NCBI RefSeq assembly: GCF_000346465.2
Contig: NC_034012.1
Coordinates: 21,549,169 to 21,613,168 of the forward strand
Length of the DNA stretch: 64,000 nt
Direction: 5' to 3'
DNA from: Prunus persica
Lineage: Eukaryota; Streptophyta; Magnoliopsida; Rosales; Rosaceae
This document shows positions 49,229-60,056 of this stretch, in pieces (positions within the stretch are counted from its first letter, which is position 1; each line of letters starts with the position of its first letter). Under the pieces are notes generated by a model. The model had not been told where the DNA came from. It saw nothing but the letters and a program-made list of their open reading frames with translations, and ran no database searches. The position numbers were made by a program, and so were the translations under genes.

Positions 49229-50545
49229 GAGTTTTTATAAAAAAAAATAGCCAAAATTTACCTTTTGCTTTCAAAGCATTTCTAGCGGCTGCCATCAGCC
49301 CTGGCAAGACAAGGTCCGAGCCCAAAAAGGAGCTTCCAGTGGGATTGTGAAGCCCGGGCAGGCCATGGGTCCCACAAGACTGGGTCAGCCCACAGGGGAA
49401 ATCAGCCTTAGACCCAGCTCGAAGGCTGCTGACGTCAGCGCGGTAATTCAATTTTTTTTTAACTTTGGTGCCATGTGGTGTGTTATGGTCGCTCCGATGC
49501 TTTTTTTTTTTTTTTCAAATCCAATGGCTGGGCTTTTTTTCTATAAATACCTACCATTTTTCTTCACTTTCAACACCAAATCCTCATATAATTTCTTCTC
49601 CTTCTATTATTTTTCAATTTCTTCTCCTTATACTATCCAAATTAATTGTTTAGGTACCAAATTTTTTTTTTTATATGAATAGTATGTGCCCTTTGATATG
49701 GCAACAGGTGGAAACACACATTGCTTTTACAAGGGCAGCCACTATTCAAGGTAAATAGTATCTGCCCTAGCCCCCCCCCCCCCCCCTCTTTTTGCCCTTT
49801 GCCCTTTGCCCTTTGCCATGGCAAATGGGTGGAGTTACTCTCATAATATCAATTTTTATAAATAAATAAAAACTTTCAAAAATAGCCAAAAACTCACTTA
49901 AATAGACTCAAATGCCCTCAAAATTAAAAACAAAGAAAAGAAGGAATGGGGAGCCTAAATTTATGATTAGAATAGAATTTATCAACACAACATTAAACGA
50001 GAAAGAGAATAACCATTCTCAATCATTTGAAATTCAATTTACCAGCAATAACAAAGAAAGAGAATTATATTACTTGAATATAATAATAAAAATTTAAAAA
50101 GAAGGAAAAGAAGAATGAAAATCATCTATAGTCTTGGTCTTTTGTTCTTCTGAGGAAGTTCAGTGTTTGTATCTGGCTTTGGCTTGTTGCCGCCCTTGGT
50201 GTCTTCTCTTTAATGAAAGACAGATTTTGTTTGGACCAAAAAATAAAAAAATTTCTTTTATATAAACTCTGTATGCTTATTTTGCCCTACATTTTTTTCT
50301 CCTCCTAGTAATATAATTATCTACCTATTTTATTATAGTTGACGAACCATTCCTCTCTCTTTAAACCACAATGCAGATGGTCTGAATTGGTTTTAACTCT
50401 TAGATGTAAATTGGTTTTAACTTTAAGGGTATTTAAGTATATTTAAGTAGGTTTTTTGCTACATTTGAAAGTTTTTATAAAAATTGACCTTTATGAAAGT
50501 TGGGAGCTAATTTTGGCTATTTTTTTTATAAAAATTCATCATGAG
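49229..50545. mobile_element. TIR element upstream of SCAB1, itself interrupted
   Basis: The left end GAGTTTTTATAAAA..AATAGCCAAAATTTA and right end (complement GAATTTTTATAAAA..AATAGCCAAAATTAG) are inverted repeats; a third copy of the left end is at about 59738. An insertion from about 49275 to 49845 splits the left arm, whose remainder (AACTTTCAAAAATAGCCAAA, ACTCAAATGCCCTCAA) resumes near 49875. Target duplications are not clear. The insert has a poly(C) tract at about 49770-49787. Confidence 0.5.
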
Positions 50546-51260
50546 TTCGTTCGTATAAAAAAAAAAAAATTTGGAGCTCTAACTTTCATACTTATTTAAA
50601 AAAATGCATTGATTTGTAGACAACTTTGAGATTAGAAGATGAAGCCATTGGTAGTGAAATAGGAAGAAATTGATTTTTGGTGGATTATTTCACAATTCAA
50701 TGGGTATGTATAGAGTTTAGGGTGAGATTTTGGGATAGATATGGTATGGAATATTTATTTTATTATATTTGAGTCGAAGGATTTTTTTTTTGGTAAAAAA
50801 TGCTCATAAAAAAAATCTAGGTCGTCTTATTTGAAATAGCCGATAGAGATTCTAACAAGAATACCCACCCACCTCACGCCAAGCCCCTGGATCGCAACAA
50901 CTACATCATTTGGATTGTTATTCCCACACCATCCCCATTCTATATCACACCGTAGCAAATTCCCGCATCGCAACAAAATATTCATTAACTAAATACACTT
51001 TTAAGAATTATGAATCTCCCTTTATATATTAGATTAAAAAAATTCAGAAATTATAAAAAATAAATAAATTACTTACTTTTATTTTTTTTGGATGAAATGG
51101 GGGAATAAACCCCAACAAACAATTACATTTTAGCATATTACTTTAATTTTTTAGTGATACACAATTGGTACAAAAAGGATGGATTTGCCCGCGTATGAGT
51201 CACCTCAAAGAAACCATAAGAAGAAGCCTTTTTTATTGGGCTTGCATCGTAAAACCATGC
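50546..51260. other. Intergenic sequence without assignable features
   Basis: AT-rich DNA with no gene, RNA or clear repeat. The open frames are short and without motifs. Confidence 0.4.
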
Positions 51261-51750
51261 TAGGGATGGGCATCGGAACTGAAGAACCGATCAACCGAAC
51301 CAAATCAGACCTGAAAAAATCGAAAAAAAAACCGTGTTGACCAAAAGTCAAACCCAATCCAAAAAACCGAACCGAATAGGTTCTAACCGGTTCCCGTTCC
51401 GATTCTATACTCTCAACAAACCGAACCGGCCAAATAAAAAATTATATAATTTTAATATTTATTTATATCCAATGCTTTAATATCTCTTTTCTAGCCTTAA
51501 TATTTCTTTTTGTATGAAATTGAATAATTTGTTAATTTTCAAGCCAAAATAAATAAATTTTAAGTTGAAATTTGTATAAAAAAATAATTTGAAAAAATAA
51601 TAATAATAATCTGGTTCAAAACCAAACCGAACCAAAATTGAATCGAAATCAATTCAACCCAAACCGGATGGTTTTATAAATTTTTTTGTTAAAACCGGAC
51701 CGAACCAAATCGGATAAATAGTACCGGATTCAGAACCGTGCCCACCCCTA
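51261..51750. mobile_element. hAT-like MITE, second copy of the GGTGGGC/GCCCACC family
   Basis: The ends TAGGGATGGGC and GCCCACCCCTA are inverted repeats, and the interior is full of CCGAACC and AACCGG words, like the MITE at 22760-23202. No convincing 8-bp duplication is visible, so this copy is older or was altered. Confidence 0.7.
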
Positions 51751-52521
51751 ATGGCCAATACAAAATTTATCACTCACATAAGAGAATAAGGTGAATAACA
51801 GGATCCGCCCCGAATTCCTGTGGTATTTCCGACATCATACCGAGACTTTCTGACAAAATTTTGGTAGAATCTCTCCTGAAAAACGAACATTTCCCAAATG
51901 TTTCAACCTGTCAAAAACACAATTTAAGAGTCCCAAACTTCAGCATGTTTCAAACTGTCAAAAACACAATTTAAGAGTCCCAAACTTCAGCATCAAAGAC
52001 TCTACAATAAAAGATTTCATCTTTCGGCCCCTTTAACTATTACAAATCCAATAATGACTCTACACAATTAAGATGCAAATGATTTCAATTAGAAACCTTC
52101 TAGGTTGTTTCATTTGAAAGACAAAATCTTAGGTCCCCTCTATCTACTGTTTCTTTTGGGTCAATTCCCAAAATGCAAATTCTAAAACCAAACATAGAGT
52201 CAAATTGCAGACAGAAAGAGAGAAGTCTCATTCTCCCACTAAGAGTATCTTCTGATAGCTGCTGTAATGCTTAACCTTTCTCCTTCCAGGATTCATTTCC
52301 CCGCTTAGAAGAATATAAGCACAACACAAATAGTTTATTTTGCGACTGCACCTAGGTTAACCCCAGGCTACCTACGTATCCCTTTGTGAGGGATCAAACC
52401 ACACGTAATTCATAAATCAACAATCACAATTTTAGATGGTATACCATTATTTAAAGTAAAACCAACGATTAATTTTAGATTCATCTACAACTTCAAATTC
52501 GACAAAGCGCGCACTGATCAC

Positions 52522-53662
52522 TGTTAAGACCCAAAAAATCCAAGGTTGGGCTCAAATATATTTCTGGCCTAATACAACACTTAATCGGGAAGGAAGCCTG
52601 ACTTGGGTATGCAAGAATTTGTTGTATGTGCTTACGCAAGTTATGGTCTACATGCCACGCCAAGCAAACACACAACCCGCTATGCAGAAAGTCCGTAACG
52701 AGCCTGTAAAATGTACTGGTTCTATGAACCCGCGCTTACTGTCCCGTCAAGCACCGTTTAGCTCGGCTATAGCCCACTACAATAAGGGAAAGCTCAAGCA
52801 CAAACATGCCAAGCAACGTGCAACGCCAAGCAAAAAACCTTTATTTTGACACCAAACCACGCTACAAACTTAAGTGGGCCCAAGCCACTAGAATAGTTGG
52901 GGCTTGCTGAGCGGGTTGTGGTATGTATGGTTACGAGTATTTATGATGCCCATCGAAGGTTCAAGGAATGGAAGTTTTGGGCTGCTTGGGAGCACCAAAA
53001 CTCAAGCCCACTTCTTGAGCCCAAACACATGGGTAAGCATGAGAGAGAAAAAAGTGACCCAATGCCTCAGGAGAATATCCAATGGTCTGCAACACTTAGA
53101 AAAATCCTATATTAGCTAAGACATCCAGCACCTCGTCAAAAACGAAGCAAATAATCTACTTCCAGCAGCTTGACGAATCCAAACTCCCAGGTCACTGGAA
53201 ATAGAATGCCAATGACCCAATACCTTAGAAAAAAGCCCAGCCCAGCACCTTATAAAATATCTAGCGTTGTCAAAAGCCTCAAAACCAAGTCAAATGCACA
53301 GGAGAAATACCCATTAGACTAACGCCCCTACGTATGTTTCTTTCTTCTGCAAGCTCAAATAGGAAAACCAGAGAGAAAAGTGGGTTGCGCCTCATAAATG
53401 GAAGAAAGTAAAGGGAAATGGAGAGAGAGAGGCCTGATAAAATTGAGGGTTCTAGGGCCTATAAAAGGAGGCACCTTCTACCCAGCAAAGACACAACGAT
53501 CCAGAACATGACCAAGCTTTGTTAAGCGGTTGAAAATTTACTCAAGATACCCCATTCTCTATTTCCATTTCTCCCTCTCTTCCTTAGTCAAACACCCCTT
53601 CCCCCCGGCCCAAATTTCTCTCTCCCCCTTGCTATGAACCTTTGTTTCCATAGGAAATCCAA

Positions 53663-53730
<68 letters not shown>

Positions 53731-54349
53731 ATGCCAAAGTTGTTAAGACTCATCTCTCATGCCACAAGCTTCTCGTGCCAAGCCATAATATTGATCTGTA
53801 ACAATTGTCTATCTTGTTGGTGAGAGGAACCAAAGTGCTTCCTAAGGCTCCACGAGCTTTTTGAAACACTCTTGGGGCCTAGTTCTTGAACTCAAGCAGA
53901 GGGGCAAGCATACTCTCCCGCTGTTGGAAGCACCAAAGTCAAGCTCTGGTTCTTCCATCTTCTCATTATATATATACACACACACACACACACACATCTC
54001 TCTTGAGAAATCCAAAGGCGCGACCAAGCATTCGTCAAGCTGCCGGAAGCCTAATCAAACAAGCTGCTGGAACACTTGTTCTACTGTGTTTCAAGCAAAC
54101 CCCTTCTAGTGTCTGCTCCACCTCTATCATCAAGCAATAGCTTCGCAGTAGCTGATGTATCATTCTCATCAAAACTTTTAATGTACTGAAGAGCCATTGA
54201 AGAAGACCAAAGCACTCCCTAAGGTTTCAACTCTTTCTGGGTGTTTTGGGGCCTGGTGTCGCAAACTCATGTAGGGGTGCAAGAGAGCTCGATCTACTTC
54301 GCAGTAGTCCAACAAGCCCATTGTAGCTCTCAACAAAAAGACCCCAACA
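52522..54349 (+). mobile_element. Nested solo LTR, 1828 bp, with TATA box and 5-bp target duplication
   Basis: It begins TGTTAAGACCC and ends CCCCAACA; ATCAC lies at both sides (52517-52521 and 54350-54354). A TATAAAAG box at 53460-53467 splits U3 from R/U5. The 53664-53729 (CT)n and the AC run near 53972-53996 are inside. The copy lacks primer-binding site and coding sequence, so an LTR-LTR recombination product is likely. Two similar blocks within it (about 53830-53950 and 54205-54300, core GGGGCCT) suggest a partial internal duplication. Confidence 0.8.
53664..53729. repeat. (CT)n microsatellite
   Basis: Long CT dinucleotide run with one TTT break, within the nested LTR. The arginine-rich frame on the opposite strand is a translation of this repeat. 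Confidence 0.95.
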
Positions 54350-56716
54350 ATCACATTATAAATTCCTTCCCTTATGTCAACTTATCCTCGCAACCATACC
54401 CTATCCAAGGCGTATGTTGCCGAACATCACTTTCCAATCCATGACTTAAACATTCATATTGGTACTCACGAGGCACAAATTCAAGAATCTGAACCCGGAA
54501 ATGAATTCACATATGTATATTTAATATGTATATACACACACCTCACACATTATCATGTACCAGGGGAAAACAATCCAATCCAGGGATTGTTTAACTAGAC
54601 CATATGGAGGAATCCTCAAAAACCATGTGCCCAGGGACGAGCCATCCATCCAGGGGGCTAGGCTAACCAGCACACACAACATAATCTTCAATACTCATGC
54701 GCCTATAACAAGTCCTAAGCGCACAGACTAACCAGCTATCTATTTCCATGTATCCAAGTATCCATGTCCACTGTTTCCGAGTATTTGTATTCAAGGGGAG
54801 GTACATATGTTAGTACACATCATGTACTGGGAAAAACAATCCAACGCAAGAATCGTTTGGTTGAACCACACTAAGGAATCCTCAACAACCGTGTGGCCAG
54901 GGACAAGCCGTCCAACTGGGGGACAAGGCTCACCAGCACACATAGGAGAATCCTCAATACTCTTACGCCTGTGACAAGTCCTATGCGAGCAAACTACCCT
55001 GCTAAGGGTCTACGAAACACCTCGTCAAAGGTGCTCGGGTTCCGATCACATCCAAACCATAACCATAGTTTCCAAGTATTCATTATTCATCAATTCCAAT
55101 ATCAGTATCCAAAGGAGGGGTACATGAGATGGCGTTGTCATCACCAAGATCCAAAATCCATTTTCATAGATTACTATATAGTAAAGATAATATTCTCAAA
55201 ATCCAATTTCCAAAACAAATCATTTCCATATAACATAAATATATATAACAAAATAATACTCATACTTCCTTTTTGAACACCATATTAAAACCATAGTCAA
55301 GAAAGACCACCAAGACTAAATAAGCCCACCGATATACTACTACACCCAAAATCCCAACACCAAAACCAAATCAAGTTTTCAACAATACACCCCAGCCTGT
55401 ACTTCCTAGAAACTTAACGTGTACACACAACCTTTGAAAAGTCCTAAAGCCATTCTAGTACCGTTACAAAGGATGAGATGATCTCAAAATGCCCATAGTC
55501 GACAGTTGGTCAAAGTTCCTGTTTTTGGTCAACTGGGCCCATGGGGCCCATGCCCTCCGATTTATGATATGAAAGTTTCTATGGGTTCCACAAGGTTTAT
55601 TATACATGTCCTGCAAGTTTGGTCTGAATCGAACAGTCGGATCGCTCCCGATCACATGATTGGACGGTTACCATTTAACATAATCTTTGAATCATTGAAT
55701 CGAAGCATCCGGGACTCCGATTCATGATCCTCGAATTTCTACATGATCCTAGAGATGCCTAGATCAATATATTTGAAATTGAAGTCGATCCAATGGTCCA
55801 AACATAAACCAGGATAACGCCTAATATGCCTAATCCGATCGACAGTTAAACGATAACCAAATTCAAATCTGAGCATACCGTCATGCCTGGGACGACATGG
55901 AGATCATTTTAGGACCAAAAGGCTCACCCAAACAGTGCCCATGAGCCACCACACGCACCGGCAGAGCGTGAGTGCCTAGAGAAATTCTGGCGACCGGAAA
56001 ATCTCCAAACCGCCAGTCAAGACATATACCTACGTGGTCAAGACAATGAGTGGCACAACTTTTGTTTTTGGACCATGGCCATAAAGTGACTGGAACTTGC
56101 CGGAAATACGAGCCTAAAACCGGATGAAACTTTAAACGATAAAACGAGTTCCAAAATGCAAAAATCGATCCTAATGAACCCAACCATCAGCTAGAACATG
56201 TTGAGAGGAAGAAAAAGCATACTTGGATTGAAGAAATTGGTGGCCGGAATCGCCGGAACGAACGTCGAAAGTTTTATGTAAAAACGGGCCACTTTTTTGC
56301 AAGGCAACTGGAGGTGGTGGCTCTGTCGGAGGTGGGGTGGGATTGGAAGAGGAAGTTGCTGTTGTTGTTTTGGTATTGGTCCCGTGAGGATTGGTGAGGG
56401 GGAGAGAGAGAGAGAGAGAAAGAAGAGAAAAAAAATATGACTTTTATAAAGTGAACTTCCAAATATTTACGATTATGCCACTAGGCTTCCGTTGATCGTA
56501 ACTTCTTCGTTACAACTCCGATTTGAGTCCACTCCGTGTCTACGAACTCATCTCAACACGATCTACGTCATGGTGTTATTCATTTCTCCAAAATCTTTCT
56601 GGATTAAAAAGTGACCAAAATAACCCCATCTATGAGGGCAAAATTGTAATTTCATAATCTATTAAATTAATTCAATTAAACAAATACTGAAATTTGGGTA
56701 CGGCCATTACAGTGAA

Positions 56717-57395
56717 TGCTCAACAAGCCCTATTAGAAATATGCCCTAAAGCCAAACATATGATGTTACTTTCTGGATATTTCACAATCACTAATGAGCA
56801 TGATTGTTGTTTTCAACCATGATATTTGGTCTATTATAATAACAACATGAAATATGAAATAGTATGAGAACTAAACAATGAGATTGGATATAAGGAGACC
56901 TCTCACACTTCCACATCATTTACTAAACGTTCTCAGTTGTAGAATTATAAGTTGGGCGTTGATCATCTGCAAAGACTGGTACAAACTATATATGCTCAAT
57001 TGGGAGAATGACTAGTCTCAAGTCATTGCCTGTAGAGACAAGGAGATAAGTGTGCAGGTTCTTGTAGTGACAAGTACACTCAATGCAATCAAACCACGAG
57101 TTCTAGGATGGAAGTCTTACTCACATATCAAACTATAACTCATAAGTTGCAATAGTACAAACTAGTCCTAAGACTTGAGACATCATAGTTGTCTTGTGGA
57201 TGAGTTGTTTGTCTTTAATATTACTATACGGCCATTGAAATTAAAATCACTTAAAGGTGATTTTTAGGATTCTCGACAAGCTCATGGAGGCAAGTGAATG
57301 TACAACAATGGATCTCTGCTCTCACTAAATATAGAGAATGCTCCAAAGATATGATCGGGAAATCTTTGCAAAGTGTTGGATATGATTAGAAAATA
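56717..57395 (+). mobile_element. LTR-like fragment, probably copia
   Basis: ATTAGAAATATGCCCTAAAG near 56730 is a word often seen at the start of plant copia LTRs. The later GATCGGGAAATC and GAGAATGCTCC words suit an LTR body. No second LTR or coding sequence is in sight, and the right end is lost at a poly(T) tract. I recall the motif rather than having searched it. Confidence 0.4.
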
Positions 57396-58110
57396 AGTTT
57401 TTTTTTTTTCAAGGAGAAACTTTATTAGATAAACTTCAATAGTACAATCAAAGACATTGACAAGATATCTAAAGTATCAATCCCAAGAGGGCAACAAACT
57501 AACATGCTAAAAGCAAAACTAACGTGGACAAAAGCCGTAGTAAAAATACTAGCCCACGTCACCACAATTAACCATAAGCCCAAACAAAGCCCACAAACCC
57601 CACATAAACTAAAACCCTAAAACAACCCATAAGCCTAAACGAATTCTACCACCACCACCTGAAGAAGCGCCGTCACGACCGCACCCAACATCGCATCAGT
57701 AACAGATCTGGGAAAAATATGATTTCCAACGATCTACCTACGCATAAAAGCGAACAAATAAACGAAAACAACAACCTTGCCAAAGAATAATTAGCTGATT
57801 TGTAGCAACCTCCGTCAAAGACAATATAGAATCAAATTTAGAGAACATGAGCGGCGTTAGGGAGTCGGTTTTGGGAGAAGGATTTGGTTGACAACGTAGA
57901 CTGAAAGTGGTGATGGAGAACTTCAATCTAAGCATGGCTTAGAAGAAATCATCACAAAGGGCTTTTTATTCAAAGACGCCATAGGGGACTTATTCACTAA
58001 CCCAAAAGGAAAAGACGAGAAGAGAGGATGGGTAGTGACGCTTCTTTCTCTTCCCCATTTATGAAGTTTACCTTTAGGACTCACAGAGGGAGAGAGCGTT
58101 TGTAATTGAT
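57396..58110 (-). mobile_element. Retroposed sequence with AATAAA and poly(A) tail
   Basis: On the minus strand the sequence ends TAATAAAGTTTCTCCTTG followed by a run of A (plus-strand T run at about 57396-57408). A poly(A) tail about 15 bases after an AATAAA signal marks a retroposed transcript. The body, up to about 58110, has no recognised protein, so it may be the 3' untranslated part of a LINE or of a host transcript. No flanking duplication was found. Confidence 0.5.
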
Positions 58111-58176
58111 TCTTAAAGAAAAAAAAAACATAACTAATGTAATCATGTAAGTGGAAAATTCAAATTGTTTAATTAA

Positions 58177-58375
58177 TTTTTTTTGCAATTGTATTTCTCA
58201 AGATGACCGTCTTAAAATTTTTCTTTTATTGCCCGTATTTTTCTAGATGTTTGTCTCAACAGTTTAATCGCAATAAAGAAATAAAGAAAATGTTGAGACG
58301 GACATCTAGAAAAATACAGACAATAAAAGAAAACTTTTAAAACGGCCATCTAGAGAAATACAATAGCAAAAAAAA
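58177..58375. repeat. Long hairpin MITE, ~90-bp arms
   Basis: The left arm (GTATTTCTCAAGATGACCGT, then TTTTCTTTTATTGCCCGTAT and TTTTCTAGATGTTTGTCTCA) is mirrored by the right arm with few changes, with a loop of about 30 bases. The poly(T) and poly(A) flanks match too. Transcription through it would give a near-perfect double strand. No target duplication is clear. Confidence 0.8.
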
Positions 58376-58784
58376 TATATATATAAAAAGATTTTAAGTA
58401 GCGCTTAGTGCTTGTGTAGGCTAGTTTATTATTAAATTTGTGTTTGTATCAATTTTTTCCTGGTAAAGCATATGTAGTTGCTCTCTTAAAAAAAAGCATA
58501 GATAGTTGCTTAATGCAACAAATCATATAATTAAACAAATCATATAATTAAGTACATTATTATGTTGATAATTCAAAATTTCTTTTAAAAAAAATTTCTT
58601 TATGTAATTGTATATATTTTCTTAAATGTCCGTTTTCAAATTTTTTGACATTTAATATGTGCATGAATAAAAAATGCTAGTGTTGATTTTAGAAAAGTCC
58701 CCATATTCTTTTGTGTTACATTATTGCTTTTTGACATTGGGGTTTTCAATTTTAATAGAGTGTTGTTATTTTCACCTGCTTGTC

Positions 58785-59078
58785 CTATTTCGCCACCCAC
58801 CTTATCTTCAAAATTTTAAAGACAAATATCCCATTGTAAAATGACTTATGGTCACCATCAAGCTTGCCAATGCGCCCATCAAGTCTCCTCTCCTCATTTG
58901 TGGCTCCAAATCTGAAATCGCGAATCAAGTCAATCTGCCCAAGTAGTCGATCAACCATTTTGCTTTGGTCATCAAACCTTTTGGTCAACTTGTCGACCTT
59001 GCGATCGAGATCCGCTTGGTTATTTGGATCGATGGCTGTTTGAAGGTTTTGGATGGAATTGATGGTGGAATTTGACAA
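58785..59078 (-). CDS. Short coiled-coil open frame, possibly a retroelement gag fragment
   Basis: An ATG-led frame of 97 aa with a helical, charged centre (ADLDRKVDKLTKRFDD) and a VDRLLGQIDLIRD heptad region. I recognise no family. The upstream minus-strand sequence has leader-like AT-rich character, and the region is dominated by transposons, so a remnant of a gypsy gag N-terminus is possible. A real host gene is unlikely. Confidence 0.25.
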   Translation of the reverse strand: MSNSTINSIQNLQTAIDPNNQADLDRKVDKLTKRFDDQSKMVDRLLGQIDLIRDFRFGATNEERRLDGRIGKLDGDHKSFYNGIFVFKILKIRWVAK

Positions 59079-59737
59079 TTAAAACGAAATGAAACGGATT
59101 TCCCTTGTTTAAAATTTGAGAGCTTCGCTTTGAGTAGGATTCAATCTTTCAATGAAAGCACAAATTTGTGGTAGCAAAATTCTTCCTGGATGAATAAAAA
59201 ATGGAACTTTAGTCCACTTCAATTACTCCTTAAAAATTACTTGCAAAATATTAATTGTCAGTCGGATAAACACTGGTGTGGTATTAGCCAAAGGCCCCTC
59301 TAATGCTTAAGTCAGAAATTTTATTTTAAGGGAGATGTGTGTTTTTCATGAATATTGCAGGAGGATTTCTTTGAGGGATTGAGAGAGAGAATAATATTTG
59401 ATCATCAGATCAAGAGTTGATTACCCCATTTGTGAATTATCCTTGGCTATAAATATGATAATTATCTTGTAGCCATTTCTTGAATTATCAAGAGACAATG
59501 ATTCCTTTATTCAAGGAATTATCCCTTTATCCAAAAAAATGGATGAGATAACAGAAGTTGAATGCATCCAAGCTTTCTTAATTTTTGGAGATAACCTTTA
59601 TTTTAGCTAATTAAATGAAGACTTAATTAACATAATTAACGTTACCAAGGGTAGTCTTGACCTTTCTATTAATATTCACATGGTGCCACAAGAATGGTCA
59701 TAAAATTCTTTGCTCCCACATGAGTCACGAGTTTTTA

Positions 59738-60056
59738 TCAAAAATAGCCAAAATTTACCCTCTACTTTCATAAACGTCAGTTTTATAAAAACTTTCAAAC
59801 CTAGCCAAAAACTCAGTTAAATATACTCAAATGCCCTCAATACAAAAACCCACATAAACCTAAAAATTGAAAAAACAAACAAGACACCACCCTCCTCGCC
59901 TGACCCAGTTGCCACCACTCTTCTATCCTCTCTTTCTTTCTTTCAACAACTCACCACCTTGTCAATTGCCACACCGAAGCCACTTTCCCCAACTCAAGGC
60001 CCTGATTCCCCAAGTCACACCGACCACCCCAACTCCAATCCATCTCACCCCAAATA
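59738..60056. mobile_element. Left end of the GAGTTTTTAT TIR element, cut by the copia insertion
   Basis: GAGTTTTTATCAAAAATAGC followed by CCAAAATTTACC and ATATACTCAAATGCCCTCAA matches the left arm of the element at 49229-50545. The match ends at the copia LTR start, 60057. The matching right arm is not seen in the window. Confidence 0.6.

Larger units (their letters stand above)
51796..56711 (+). mobile_element. LTR family A, copy D (solo-LTR-like, 5-bp target duplication)
   Basis: The element starts TAACAGGATCCGCCCCGAAT (aligned to TGATAGGACCTGCCCCGAAT in copy E) and ends ACGGCCATTACA. GTGAA is present on both sides (51791-51795 and 56712-56716). The 1.8-kb LTR at 52522-54349 is nested in it, so the original was about 3.1 kb, like copy B. 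It has a 47-bp duplicated block (about 51900-51993), a ~280-bp repeated block (about 54540-54790 and 54820-55040), and a GA run at about 56402-56420. It has no protein-coding domain. Confidence 0.75.

Noticed and set aside
53559..53753. Glu/Arg-rich frame on the minus strand
   Set aside because: Translation of the (CT)n repeat.
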